A DNA stretch of 64,000 bases from Paludibacter sp. (GCA_028710895.1 JAQTTH010000007.1:163794-227793), one strand, 5' to 3'. Counted from the stretch's first letter, positions 24,581-34,067 are shown. Numbers and translations: made by a program. The notes: generated by a model not told the origin, from the letters alone.

Positions 24581-26125
24581 ATGAAAAGAACGACAATTTG
24601 GTTATTGATAATATTCATGCTTTTGACATTTGTAGGGCTAATTGTCTTACAGGCAAGATATGTTCGTGTGAATGCCGAAATGATAGAAAGTCAGTTTAAT
24701 GATAATGTTCAGCGGAGCTTATTTCAAACTGTCAGTTTGGTTGAAGAAAATGAAGCGTTAGAGTATCTGGGTCAGACCCTCGAAGGGAATGATTATCACA
24801 ACAACAATAACAGATTGTTGACATTGGATGCTCAGAATGTGAAGTTGAAGAAGAATATCGACAGCATGGCTAACAATCCAAAACTAACTTCGGAACAATT
24901 GAATCGTCCGGGTATACGGTTGTCGACAGGTCATGGCAAAGCAACAATAGAGGAAACATCACGATACTTGCAGCTGAAATTCCAACAAAACTTCTCGCGC
25001 TCGAAAACAATACTCGATCAGGCTGTATTTCGTTGGATGAAAGAGACGGAGGATAAAGAAATAAGTGAGCGTGTCAACTTTGACGAATTGGATGGAATTT
25101 TGGATAAAGTACTTGTGAATAATGGAGTTAAGTTGCCTTTTTATTATTCAATAGTTGACAAGGAAGGAAAGGTAATTTACAATTGCCACAAGAGCATTCA
25201 TCAGGATGATGATCCGAGTGATAATAATGTATATACTCAAAAGTTCTTCCCGTTGGAGGATTCGAACCGGGCTGCTTATTTGCAGGTTGTTTTTCCAACA
25301 AAGCAAAACTATATTTTAAGTTCGATGAACTTGTTGTTGCCGTCAATAGCACTTCTTATACTTATTTTTATTGTGTTTGTAGTGGCGCTGATTATTATTT
25401 TCAGACAAAAGCAACTCAATAACATGAAGAATGATTTTGTAAACAACATGACTCATGAGTTGAAAACACCCATATCGACTATTTCGCTGGCTTCGCAAAT
25501 GCTGCAGGACCCTGGAGTAGGGAAAACACCTGAAATACTGAAACACATATCCAATGTGATTCGCGATGAAACTAAACGTCTGAGCTTGCAGGTTGAAAAA
25601 GTACTTCAAATGGCAGTTTTCGAGAAAGATAAATCGATGCTGAAACTGAATGAAATTAAAATAAATTCACTCGTTGCAGATATAATAAGCAATTTCTCGT
25701 TGAAAGTGACAAGTAAAGGAGGAAAGATTACGTCTAACCTTAAAGCACTGAATGATGTAGCACTGGTGGATGAAGTGCATTTTACCAACGTTATATTCAA
25801 CTTAATGGATAATGCGCTTAAATACAGTGGAGAAAAGCCTTTGTTGCTAACTATTGAGACCTGGAATGATAAAGATAACTTGCTCATTAGTATTGAAGAT
25901 AACGGCATCGGAATAAGTAAAGATGATCTGAAAAGGGTTTTTGAGAAATTTTACCGCGTATCAACCGGAAATGTCCACAATGTAAAAGGATTTGGATTAG
26001 GTTTGGCTTACGTGAAAAAAATTGTTTCAGAGCACAAAGGATTTATCAAAGTAGAAAGTGAATTAAATATCGGAACTAAATTTATTATTACAATACCAAC
26101 ATTAAAAAATTACAATTATGACTGA
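24581..26125 (+). CDS. rprX: Sensor histidine kinase, RprX type
   Basis: Membrane histidine kinase of 514 residues. TM1 covers residues about 5-25, a periplasmic sensor region about 26-245, and TM2 about 248-272 (LLPSIALLILIFIVFVVALI). The HisKA domain follows with the phosphoacceptor H292 in NNMTHELKTPIS, then the ATPase with the N box (NVIFNLMDNALKYSG), G1 box (EDNGIGIS), F box and G2 box (GFGLGLAYVKKI). The overall form and the tight link to the next gene match RprX/RprY of Bacteroides, a pair linked in that genus to stress and tetracycline-regulation phenotypes. The rprY ATG overlaps the end of this gene by 8 bases, so they are translationally coupled. Confidence 0.88.
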   Translation: MKRTTIWLLIIFMLLTFVGLIVLQARYVRVNAEMIESQFNDNVQRSLFQTVSLVEENEALEYLGQTLEGNDYHNNNNRLLTLDAQNVKLKKNIDSMANNPKLTSEQLNRPGIRLSTGHGKATIEETSRYLQLKFQQNFSRSKTILDQAVFRWMKETEDKEISERVNFDELDGILDKVLVNNGVKLPFYYSIVDKEGKVIYNCHKSIHQDDDPSDNNVYTQKFFPLEDSNRAAYLQVVFPTKQNYILSSMNLLLPSIALLILIFIVFVVALIIIFRQKQLNNMKNDFVNNMTHELKTPISTISLASQMLQDPGVGKTPEILKHISNVIRDETKRLSLQVEKVLQMAVFEKDKSMLKLNEIKINSLVADIISNFSLKVTSKGGKITSNLKALNDVALVDEVHFTNVIFNLMDNALKYSGEKPLLLTIETWNDKDNLLISIEDNGIGISKDDLKRVFEKFYRVSTGNVHNVKGFGLGLAYVKKIVSEHKGFIKVESELNIGTKFIITIPTLKNYNYD

Positions 26126-26825
26126 CGAAAAAGTAAAAATCCTGTTGTGCGAAGATGACGAAAATCTTGGCATGCTTCTTAGAGAGTATTTGCAGACAAA
26201 GGGTTATGACGCAGATTTGCAACCCGACGGGGAAGCCGGTTACAGGGCTTTTTCAAAAAACAAATATGACATGTGTGTGTTTGACGTAATGATGCCTAAA
26301 AAAGACGGATTTGCCTTGGCAGCTGACGTTCGCGCATTGAATGCTGAAGTGCCTATTATTTTCCTTACAGCAAAATCAATGAAGGAAGATATCCTGCAAG
26401 GTTTCAAACTGGGTGCTGACGATTATTTATCGAAACCATTCAGCATGGAAGAACTATTGTATCGTATCGAATCTATCTTGCGTCGTGTGAAAGGAAAACG
26501 TGCCAAAGACGTTGTAACATACCAAATCGGTGCATTCGTTTTCGATGCTCAAAAACAAATGTTGATTTACGAAGGTGAATCAAAAAAACTAACTACCAAA
26601 GAATCAGAATTGCTGAACTTGCTTGCAGCTAACGCTAACAGTATTTTAGAGCGCAATTTTGCATTGAAAACTATTTGGGTAGACGATAATTACTTCAATG
26701 CCCGTAGCATGGACGTATACATCACCAAACTTCGTAAATTGTTGAAAGAAGATCAAAATGTAGCTATTATCAATATTCATGGTAAAGGCTATAAACTGAT
26801 TACTCCACAGATAAAAGAAGACTAA
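26118..26825 (+). CDS. rprY: Response regulator, RprY type (OmpR family)
   Basis: A protein of 235 residues. The receiver domain (about 8-120) has the acidic pocket EDD at 12-14, the phosphoacceptor D56 in CVFDVMMPKKDG and the conserved Lys in ADDYLSKPF. The C-terminal winged helix (about 138-232, LTTKESELLNLLAANANSIL and MDVYITKLRKLLKEDQNV) binds DNA. Phosphorylated by the kinase encoded just upstream (8-base overlap). A strong terminator follows. Confidence 0.92.
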   Translation: MTDEKVKILLCEDDENLGMLLREYLQTKGYDADLQPDGEAGYRAFSKNKYDMCVFDVMMPKKDGFALAADVRALNAEVPIIFLTAKSMKEDILQGFKLGADDYLSKPFSMEELLYRIESILRRVKGKRAKDVVTYQIGAFVFDAQKQMLIYEGESKKLTTKESELLNLLAANANSILERNFALKTIWVDDNYFNARSMDVYITKLRKLLKEDQNVAIINIHGKGYKLITPQIKED

Positions 26826-26827
26826 TT

Positions 26828-26859
26828 AGTTGACAGTTTTATAGTTGTCAGTTGACAGT
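26828..26859. repeat. TTGACAGT / TTGTCAGTTGACAGT repeat cluster
   Basis: Short repeats of AGTTGACAGT type (three copies, one altered) sit between the rprY stop and its terminator. The same motif recurs at 28968-29041. Confidence 0.5.
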
Positions 26860-26866
26860 AATAATA

Positions 26867-26897
26867 AAAAAACCGCTCTATTATGAGCGGTTTTTTC
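26867..26897 (+). terminator. Terminator after rprY
   Basis: A 12-bp stem AAAAAACCGCTC/GAGCGGTTTTTT (26867-26878 with 26885-26896), loop TATTAT, with the T-run included in the stem. Confidence 0.9.
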
Positions 26898-26933
26898 GTT
26901 TAAGAATAGGTGACCTTGACTTTTTTATTATGT

Positions 26934-27073
26934 CGCTCCTACGGAGCTTTTGTTTTAATGAAATGAACATAGCCTACCATAATACTGCTCCTAGCGGAGC
27001 ATTTTCGGAGCTTCGGAGAAGCGATATTATGGTAGAATAAAATTATATAGTTTTTTTAAGCTCCGTAGGAGCG
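26934..27073. repeat. Nested palindromic repeat (GCTCCGTAGGAGCG type)
   Basis: A 16-bp perfect inverted repeat, CGCTCCTACGGAGCTT at 26934-26949 and its complement at 27058-27073, encloses a second pair (CTACCATAAT at 26974-26983 with 27026-27035). Inside are the hairpins GCTCCTAGCGGAGC and CGGAGCTTCGGAG. It lies tail to tail between rprY and mutL. The motif resembles intergenic repeats common in Bacteroidota genomes. Confidence 0.75.
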
Positions 27074-27113
27074 GTATTATATTAGCATTTAAAAGTCTTG
27101 ACAAATTCAATAT

Positions 27114-28955
27114 CTAAAATCTCTTCTCCAGTTCTTCCTGCGTAAAGGTTGTTACAATCTTCTTGCCATCGGGGGTGAAATTGTAATTGGCACAGGCAAA
27201 CAGTCGGTCTATCAGGTCGCTCATTTCTTCGCTCGAAAGTCGTTGCCCGGCTTTGAGTGAAGATGCTTCGGCCAGAGTCAGCGAAATGGATTCGTGCAGG
27301 CTGGCAGTTGGGTCCTGAGCTGTTGTTTTGGCTTTGTCGAGCATGTCAAGTAACAAATCGATCACACTCGATTTCTCAATTTGTGCCGGAATACCTTTTA
27401 CCCGATACGAATTAGTACCGGCAGAGTCAAAATCAAATCCAACGCGTTGCAGGTCGGGTAAAATCTGCTCAAAGAATAAATCATCATCGGCACTCAGTTC
27501 AAGTACTTCGGGGAAGAGTACTTGTTGCGTTATGCCCTGCGATTTCTCAATTTGTGTCAGGAAAAAATCAAACAGGATGCGGGTATGAGCCCGCTGTTGG
27601 TCAATCATCAACAAGCCCGATTTTATACCAGTCAGGATATAGCGGTTTTTGTACTGGAAATTATCGGTACGTGAATCAGTTTGCTCAATTGTTTGTTGCT
27701 GCTCCGATTGTGTGATAGTTGCCGAAACGGGCATATCAATGTCCGATTCCCAATCGATAGAAGAAGCAATGGGTTCGTCTTTTTTCTCAAATCCACCATA
27801 GAGGTCTTCCCAGTCCAGGGTGGGACGTTTGTAGCCGGTTGTGAAAGGGTTGTAGTTTGGGTTGAAATTAGTTTGTGGCGGCCTTACATTCTCAACGGGC
27901 ATTCTTGTTGGCATATCTACAGCGCCTTCCTGATCGAAATCGATGGAAGGAATAATGTTGAATTTACCCAACGCTTCTTTGATTGCAGCCGAAAGAATAG
28001 ACCAAATGGCCTGTTCGTTCTCAAACTTTATTTCCGTTTTTGTTGGGTGAATGTTGATATCGATTGTTTGCGGATCAACCTCGAAATAAATAAAGTAATT
28101 CGGGCTTTCCGAAGCCTGAATCATTTGGTTGTAGGCCAGCAATACGGCTTTGTGGAAGTATGGATGACGCATATAACGCCCATTGACAAAGAAATATTGA
28201 TTGGCCGATTTCTGAGCATATTCAGGTTTCCCAACATAGCCATGTATGCTCACCATGTTGGTGTTAGTTTCAATAGTCAACAATTGCTGTTGCCAGCGCT
28301 TCTTGGCATTCTTACCGAATATACTTTCAATCCGGATTTTATTGTTTGATGCGGGGAGATTGAAAATCTCCTCATCGTTGTCGAACAGCGAGAAAGAAAC
28401 GGAAGAATTTACAAGCGCAATCCGGTAAAACTCTGTCAGAATGTGGCTTTTCTCTACATTGTCGCTTTTCAAAAAACGACGACGCGCAGGTACATTGAAA
28501 AATAAATTCTTTACCTGAAACGATGTCCCTGAATCGCACTGAACCGCTTCTTGTTTGAATACGCGAGTTCCAGCCACCTCAACCAATACACCTAATTCAT
28601 CTCCGGCACGTTTTGTTCGCAGCTCAACCTGTGCAACAGCAGCAATGGAAGCCAGTGCCTCGCCACGAAAACCCATTGTTCGCAGCGCAAATAAATCATC
28701 GGCACTTTGTATTTTCGATGTGGCGTGACGTTCAAACGCCATGCGGGCATCCGTTTCGCTCATTCCTTTACCATTATCAACCACCTGAATCAACGTGCGA
28801 CCGGCATCTTTTATTACTATCTGTATAAAAGTTGCTCCGGCGTCAATCGAATTTTCAACAAGTTCTTTCAGCACCGATGCAGGTCGTTGAATCACTTCAC
28901 CGGCTGCAATCTGATTGGCTACCGAATCGGGTAAAAGATGAATTATATCACTCAT
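27114..28955 (-). CDS. mutL: DNA mismatch repair protein MutL
   Basis: MutL couples mismatch recognition by MutS to strand removal. The protein has 613 residues. The N-terminal GHKL ATPase has ELVENSIDAGA (motif I), DNGKGM (II) and GFRGEAL (III), followed by the transducer domain (to about 330) with a proline-rich linker, then the C-terminal dimerisation domain from about 420. The usual endonuclease motif DQHA-x2-E-x4-E reads MIDQQRAHTRILFD, lacking the acidic pair, and the late CPHGRP motif reads FTPDGKK. This MutL therefore probably has no nuclease activity. It is flanked by repeats and transcribed on the minus strand. Confidence 0.95.
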   Translation of the reverse strand: MSDIIHLLPDSVANQIAAGEVIQRPASVLKELVENSIDAGATFIQIVIKDAGRTLIQVVDNGKGMSETDARMAFERHATSKIQSADDLFALRTMGFRGEALASIAAVAQVELRTKRAGDELGVLVEVAGTRVFKQEAVQCDSGTSFQVKNLFFNVPARRRFLKSDNVEKSHILTEFYRIALVNSSVSFSLFDNDEEIFNLPASNNKIRIESIFGKNAKKRWQQQLLTIETNTNMVSIHGYVGKPEYAQKSANQYFFVNGRYMRHPYFHKAVLLAYNQMIQASESPNYFIYFEVDPQTIDINIHPTKTEIKFENEQAIWSILSAAIKEALGKFNIIPSIDFDQEGAVDMPTRMPVENVRPPQTNFNPNYNPFTTGYKRPTLDWEDLYGGFEKKDEPIASSIDWESDIDMPVSATITQSEQQQTIEQTDSRTDNFQYKNRYILTGIKSGLLMIDQQRAHTRILFDFFLTQIEKSQGITQQVLFPEVLELSADDDLFFEQILPDLQRVGFDFDSAGTNSYRVKGIPAQIEKSSVIDLLLDMLDKAKTTAQDPTASLHESISLTLAEASSLKAGQRLSSEEMSDLIDRLFACANYNFTPDGKKIVTTFTQEELEKRF

Positions 28956-28967
28956 TCTATGAATTAA

Positions 28968-29041
28968 AAGTTGACAGTTGACAATTGCTAATCAGAACTT
29001 ACTCTAACCACAACTATCAACTGTCAGCTGTAAATTGTCAA
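28968..29041. repeat. AGTTGACAGTTGACAATT repeat pair between mutL and the guanylyltransferase gene
   Basis: AGTTGACAGTTGACAATT near 28969-28986 is followed by inverted partial copies (ATCAACTGTCAGCTGTAAATT then GTCAACT) to 29041. It is the same motif as at 26828-26859. It may form a stem in the mRNA between the two minus-strand genes. Confidence 0.5.
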
Positions 29042-29045
29042 CTAA

Positions 29046-30119
29046 TTAATTAAATTTTCCGTCAAACTGAATGTTAGCGTCATTTACATATTGCCGTATG
29101 CGTTGTTCATCTTCGAGTTTGCAAATAAGTAGTACGTTGTCCGACTCGGCTACAATATAACCATTTAAATCCTGTATAACTGCCAGTTTCTCCGAAGGAA
29201 GTACAACGATATTGTTTTCACTTTCGTAGAAAGCCGTTTTGCATTTAAGTGACACATTTTCATGTTCATCCTTTGGCGACATTTCGTAAAGCGATCCCCA
29301 GGTTCCCAGGTCGGTCCAGCCAAAATCGGAACAAAGTACATGTACATTAGCGGCCTTTTCCATAATTCCATAATCGATGGAGATGTTCGGGCAGGTCTGG
29401 TACATCTGATCTATAAATTCCTGTTCCTTATCCGTATTGAAGCACTCTTTTCCGGCATTAAACTTGGATGATACTTCCGGTAAAAGTTCGTCAAACGCTT
29501 TTACGATAGTTTGCAAGTTCCAGAGGAAAATGCCCGAGTTCCAGAAAAATTCGCCCGTTTCGAAGAATATCTGTGCCAGTTCGGCATTTGGTTTTTCGGT
29601 AAATGTTTTTACCCGGCGTAAATTGGTTTCACCATCATCAATCTGAATATAACCATAACCTGTTTCGGGGCGACTAGGTTTGATACCCAATGTCAGTAAA
29701 CAATCGTTGTTTTCAATGAAATCAAGCCCTGTTCTGAGTGTATCCAAAAAATCAAGCTCTTTCATAATCAAATGATCTGAAGGAGCCACAATGATATTGG
29801 CTTTATCGGTCATGGCTTTGATGCGGTTTACAGCATAGGCAATGCAGGGTGCTGTGTTTCTTCTGTTTGGTTCCAGCAAAACCTGATTGGCTTTTATTTC
29901 TGGTAATTGCTCCAGAATCAAATCTTTGTAGATAACATTCGAAACAATTAGTATATTTTCGGCCGGAACAACATGGCGTAGTCTGTCAAAAGTAAGTTGC
30001 AGCAACGTGCGTCCTGTACCAAAAAAATCGAGAAACTGTTTCGGACGGTCGTTTCTACTGAATGGCCAAAAGCGGCTTCCTACGCCACCTGCCATAATGA
30101 TGCAATAATTGTTTTCCAT
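29046..30119 (-). CDS. manC: Mannose-1-phosphate guanylyltransferase
   Basis: Makes GDP-mannose from mannose-1-phosphate and GTP for surface polysaccharides and glycoproteins. The protein has 357 residues. The nucleotidyltransferase signature AGGVGSRFWPFSRNDRPKQF is at residues 10-29, followed by LLEPNRRNTAPCIAYA, PSDHLI, the sugar-phosphate binding FTEKPNAELA and FFWNSGIFLWN. It lacks the C-terminal isomerase half of bifunctional ManC/AlgA enzymes, so it is the short single-function form. The start is ATG 30119. The gene lies 90 bases upstream of mutL on the same strand, with an intervening repeat, so co-transcription is possible. Confidence 0.92.
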   Translation of the reverse strand: MENNYCIIMAGGVGSRFWPFSRNDRPKQFLDFFGTGRTLLQLTFDRLRHVVPAENILIVSNVIYKDLILEQLPEIKANQVLLEPNRRNTAPCIAYAVNRIKAMTDKANIIVAPSDHLIMKELDFLDTLRTGLDFIENNDCLLTLGIKPSRPETGYGYIQIDDGETNLRRVKTFTEKPNAELAQIFFETGEFFWNSGIFLWNLQTIVKAFDELLPEVSSKFNAGKECFNTDKEQEFIDQMYQTCPNISIDYGIMEKAANVHVLCSDFGWTDLGTWGSLYEMSPKDEHENVSLKCKTAFYESENNIVVLPSEKLAVIQDLNGYIVAESDNVLLICKLEDEQRIRQYVNDANIQFDGKFN

Positions 30120-30651
30120 GAATGTGTGAAAGGTTAGAGTTTTTTAGCTCGTATGTTTGTAATAAAAAATCGTACTAAGATACTGCGATTTTCCGAAGAA
30201 ACCAAAAAATGAATGGACAAAATAGGGCGAGACTGAACGTGGAAGCAGGCATTAAATGTAAGTACAATGATATAAGTGTATTAAATAAATGAAAATCGCT
30301 ATCTTGGTATTTGTTGATTTCCTACTGTCATGAAATTGGCTATCCATTCAGAATCGTTTTCTTGTAGGTATGAGTTTTTTGATAATGCATAATCCACATT
30401 CAATTATCAACTATTTCATGTTTTTCTTCATTGTAACTTTTCACTTCTAGTTCTTCAGTGCCCACAGAACTCCAACGGGTAGAATCGCTGATTGAATTAT
30501 GAGATGATTGTTTTTGGATGAATGCATTTTTTTATAAAACATGTTTTCCTCATATAAAAATTATATCTTACTCGTTATTCTTTATAAAATCTTTATAATA
30601 AAGCCAGTACCTTTGTAAAGTCAATGAAATACTAAAAATTGAATCAAAGAT
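30120..30651. other. Intergenic stretch between manC and kdpE
   Basis: A divergent region of about 530 bases. Apart from the kdpE -7 box (30608-30615) I see no gene, tRNA or strong hairpin. The manC promoter should lie at its left end, but no perfect TAnnTTTG was found there. Confidence 0.5.
30608..30615 (+). promoter_or_regulatory. kdpE promoter -7 box (TACCTTTG)
   Basis: TACCTTTG fits TAnnTTTG, 36 bases before the kdpE ATG. Confidence 0.6.
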
Positions 30652-31335
30652 ATGGACTCAAAGCAAACTATTCTGATAATAGATGATGAAATCCAGATAA
30701 GAAGGCTTCTTGAAATAAACCTGTCAGCCAACGGTTATCGGGCTGTTGAAGCCGGAACAGGGAAAGATGGTTGTTTGTTGGCAGCATCGGTTAATCCTGT
30801 ACTTATTATCCTCGATTTGGGCTTACCTGATATGGACGGTTTGGATGTATTGAAGAAACTACGCGAATGGTATACCGGACCAATTATTATCCTTTCGGTA
30901 CGAAATTCAGAAGAAGATATTGTCAGGGCATTGGATAATGGAGCTAATGATTATTTGACCAAACCGTTTCGTACTCGTGAGTTACTTGCCAGAATACGTG
31001 TCGCAACTCATCAGGTTATTCGTCAACAAGAAGCTTCTATGGTTTTTGATAACCTGACAATTGATTTGGGTAAACACGTTGCCACCAAGAATGGAGAGAT
31101 CATTAAACTGACAACTACTGAATTTTCATTATTGGCTTTGATGGCAAAAAATGAAGGAAGGGTGCTTACTCATGTGTATATATTGCAGGAAATATGGGGA
31201 TATGGATACACTGAAGAAACCCAGTATCTGCGGGTTTTCATTGCTCAGCTTCGCAAAAAAATAGAAGATGACCCAACTAAGCCCAAGTTGTTGATTACAG
31301 AATCAGGAATTGGGTATCGGTTTAGTGGGATATAA
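30652..31335 (+). CDS. kdpE: KdpE-type response regulator
   Basis: An OmpR-family regulator of 227 residues. The receiver domain (4-115) has the acidic pair DD at 11-12, the phosphoacceptor D55 in LIILDLGLPDMDG, and Lys in NDYLTKPF. The winged-helix domain (about 130-225) includes LTTTEFSLLALMAKNEGRVL and YLRVFIAQLRKKIEDDP, ending ESGIGYRFSGI, the pattern of KdpE. It should act with KdpD to control the Kdp potassium pump operon. Unusually, it is on the plus strand and converges on kdpD instead of following it in the same operon. Confidence 0.9.
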   Translation: MDSKQTILIIDDEIQIRRLLEINLSANGYRAVEAGTGKDGCLLAASVNPVLIILDLGLPDMDGLDVLKKLREWYTGPIIILSVRNSEEDIVRALDNGANDYLTKPFRTRELLARIRVATHQVIRQQEASMVFDNLTIDLGKHVATKNGEIIKLTTTEFSLLALMAKNEGRVLTHVYILQEIWGYGYTEETQYLRVFIAQLRKKIEDDPTKPKLLITESGIGYRFSGI

Positions 31336-31366
31336 AAAAAGGAAGTCCGTAATTATACGGACTTCC
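31334..31366 (-). terminator. Terminator between convergent kdpE and kdpD
   Basis: A 10-bp perfect stem (GGAAGTCCGT at 31341-31350 with 31357-31366) and a 6-base loop. On the minus strand it is followed by seven T, so it ends the kdp operon; plus-strand stopping for kdpE would rely on the hairpin alone. Confidence 0.8.
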
Positions 31367-31412
31367 AGAAACATTAATTGAGAAGTAAATTCATAGTCAG
31401 ATAAGGTTATTT

Positions 31413-34067
31413 CTATTCTTTCTTAGGTATTTTCAGTGTGAAAACTGCTCCGCCATTTATTCCATTGGCAGCAGATATATTCCCATTGTGCGCCTCCACA
31501 AAACCTTTTACAATGGACAACCCCAGTCCGGTACCACCAGCCTTTGCATCCTTCCCCCGATAAAATTTATCAAAAACAGACGACAGTTCAATTTCAGGGA
31601 ATCCATGTCCCTGATCGATTACTTTTATAACCAGATTATCACCAGCAATCTCGGTGCTCAGCTCAATAATACTTCCTTTGGGGGCGTGTTGAGTTGCATT
31701 TAAAATTAAATTATGCAACACTTGTTCCATTAACCCGAAATCAACGTATATCAATGGCATATTTGCAGCAATGTTTGTTTTGAATGTAAACGCTTCCAGC
31801 TCATTTTTCAATGATTCGGAAACGGAATTGACCAAATCCTGGACATCGCACCAGTCAGGGTGAGGTGTAATTCTACCAGACTCCAAACGTGACATATTCA
31901 AAAGATTTTCGACCAATCGGTTCAGACGTATAGATGCTGTATTGATTTCGGAATAAAGCTCTTTTTGAATAGATTCCGGAAGGTTTTGTTCCAATAGAGT
32001 TTCCGAAGAACCCATAATTGCTGCAATCGGAATACGAAGTTCATGCGAAATTGAGTTAAACAAAGTTTTATACAATTTCTCTGATTCGCTAATCAAATAC
32101 GTTTTTTTTGTTGCATTACGCAACAATTCCCGTTCGTATTTTCCGATAATCTGCGCAAGCGACGATTCCCAAAACTGTTCTTCGCCATGAGTAAAGACCT
32201 TGGTTTGTTTTACTACTATCACTCCCAATGTGCTGCTACTACCTATTAATGGATAAAATATGTATTCATTGGAGGGCAAAGTATTGGTGAATTTACCTGC
32301 CTTCAATGAATTTTTCTCTACCCAATTGATTATACTCATTTCGCTTTCGATTAAGTGAATCGTAGAATTCTCAATGGGCATAACCTCCAATTGATTCAGA
32401 TCATTTTTGACCACGATACTGCATTCCAGTTTAAAATAGCGATTAATAAAATCATAAGCAATTTTAATCACATCGTCGAAGCCTGAAACTGAGTTTAAAT
32501 CCTTCGTTAATTGATAGAGTGCATTGGTGCGTTCTTCGCGTATGCGTATCTTTTTTTCCTGACGTCGGACTCTGGACGTTAACGTTCCATTGACCAATGC
32601 CACAATGAAAAACATAAATAACAGCAGAATATCAAGCGGTTTTTGAATAAGCAGAGTGAATTGAGGTGGTATAAAGAAATAATCCCAGATTAATGCGCTT
32701 AATGTGGCAGCAAACAATACAGGACCTGTACCATAAAACAAAGCCAAAAGAGATACCATGAATAACAGAATGACTGATACAACCTGATATCCTACTATGT
32801 CTCTAACAAAGTAACTCAATACGGAAGTCAGGGAAACAATCAGTGAAACTGTCAGGTACTGACGGCTGTGCGACGTAAAAGGGGGAATGGCAGTTTTGAC
32901 ATTGAACTTTTCTTCGACGGGAGTATCCGAGCCAAGTATATACACATCAATGTTCCCACTGTATTTGATTAATCGGTTGACAAAATTTCCTAATTTGAGT
33001 AGCGATTTCACACTACTAAATCGGGTTTTCCCGACAATAATATGCGTTATATTTTCTTTTTGAGCATAATCTACAATTGCTTTGACTAAATCATCGTTGG
33101 TAACGATTCTAACCTTAAAACCAAGTTCTTTGGCCAGATCAATATTTAAATCGAGTTGCTCCTGGTCTTTTGGGGTTAAACGTTGTGCGGTTTCAACATA
33201 AAGTGCCTCCACATTTGCCCCCATAGTATAAGCCAGATTCTTTGCCCATTTCAGCAGACCTTGCGAAGAAGGACTTACACCGATAGCCACCAGAAAATGC
33301 AACCCCGATTTCCATGGACCACGAATGCGTTTGTCCTGCATGTAATCGTGTAGCTGATTATCCACCCGGTCGGCAACAATGCGGAGCGACATTTCGCGCA
33401 ATGCTGTAATATTTCCTTTGCGGAAAAAGTTATTTACAGCTTCTTTGGAACGTTCGGGCGTATAAACTTTCCCCTCAGATAGTCGTTGAAGGAGTTCATC
33501 CGGTGTAATGTCGACTAATTCTATATCATCGGAATTCTCGAAAATAAAATCTGGTAACGTTTCACGAATAATTACCCCGGTGATTTGAGCTACTGTATCG
33601 GTACGACTTTCAAGGTGTTGCACATTGAGCGTGGTGAAAACATTAATACCGTTTTCCAATAGTTCCTGCACGTCTTGATACCGTTTGTTATGGCGGCTAT
33701 TGGGCGCATTAGTGTGAGCCAATTCGTCGACTAACACAATTTGTGGATTACGAGCTATAATAGCGTCCAAATCCATCTCCTCAACGGAAGTGGATTTATA
33801 TTCAATGGCTTTGCGGGGAATTATTTCAAAACCATGTACCAACGCCTCAGTCTCTTTTCGCTTATGCGTTTCCACATAACCTATGACTATATCAATCCCT
33901 TTCTTTTTTTCAATATGCGCTGCCTGAAGCATGGTGTAGGTTTTACCCACACCAGCACACATCCCAAAGAAAATCTTCAACTTGCCCCGTTTGCTTTTCT
34001 CTTCCTCTTTAGCTAATGCAGCCAGAAGTTCATCGGGATTGGGTCTGTCAATTTCGAAGTCATTCAT
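31413..34067 (-). CDS. kdpD: Sensor histidine kinase KdpD
   Basis: Senses potassium limitation and phosphorylates KdpE. The protein has 884 residues. The N-terminal KdpD domain has the Walker A motif GMCAGVGKTYTML (about 35-48) and DELAHTNAPNSRHNKRYQD. A universal-stress-protein-like domain (about 250-370) follows, then four membrane helices (about 400-500), a GAF-like region, HisKA with the phosphoacceptor H675 (SISHELRIPIAA), and the ATPase (NLILNATQHAP, GTGLGLSIVKGF). I use ATG 34067, the first ATG; a TTG three codons upstream is less likely. It is the last gene of the kdp operon, separated from kdpC by a repeat-containing gap of 113 bases. Confidence 0.95.
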   Translation of the reverse strand: MNDFEIDRPNPDELLAALAKEEEKSKRGKLKIFFGMCAGVGKTYTMLQAAHIEKKKGIDIVIGYVETHKRKETEALVHGFEIIPRKAIEYKSTSVEEMDLDAIIARNPQIVLVDELAHTNAPNSRHNKRYQDVQELLENGINVFTTLNVQHLESRTDTVAQITGVIIRETLPDFIFENSDDIELVDITPDELLQRLSEGKVYTPERSKEAVNNFFRKGNITALREMSLRIVADRVDNQLHDYMQDKRIRGPWKSGLHFLVAIGVSPSSQGLLKWAKNLAYTMGANVEALYVETAQRLTPKDQEQLDLNIDLAKELGFKVRIVTNDDLVKAIVDYAQKENITHIIVGKTRFSSVKSLLKLGNFVNRLIKYSGNIDVYILGSDTPVEEKFNVKTAIPPFTSHSRQYLTVSLIVSLTSVLSYFVRDIVGYQVVSVILLFMVSLLALFYGTGPVLFAATLSALIWDYFFIPPQFTLLIQKPLDILLLFMFFIVALVNGTLTSRVRRQEKKIRIREERTNALYQLTKDLNSVSGFDDVIKIAYDFINRYFKLECSIVVKNDLNQLEVMPIENSTIHLIESEMSIINWVEKNSLKAGKFTNTLPSNEYIFYPLIGSSSTLGVIVVKQTKVFTHGEEQFWESSLAQIIGKYERELLRNATKKTYLISESEKLYKTLFNSISHELRIPIAAIMGSSETLLEQNLPESIQKELYSEINTASIRLNRLVENLLNMSRLESGRITPHPDWCDVQDLVNSVSESLKNELEAFTFKTNIAANMPLIYVDFGLMEQVLHNLILNATQHAPKGSIIELSTEIAGDNLVIKVIDQGHGFPEIELSSVFDKFYRGKDAKAGGTGLGLSIVKGFVEAHNGNISAANGINGGAVFTLKIPKKE

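Noticed and set aside
26852..27040. Open frame of 62 codons after rprY
   Set aside because: It runs through the rprY terminator and the nested palindrome.
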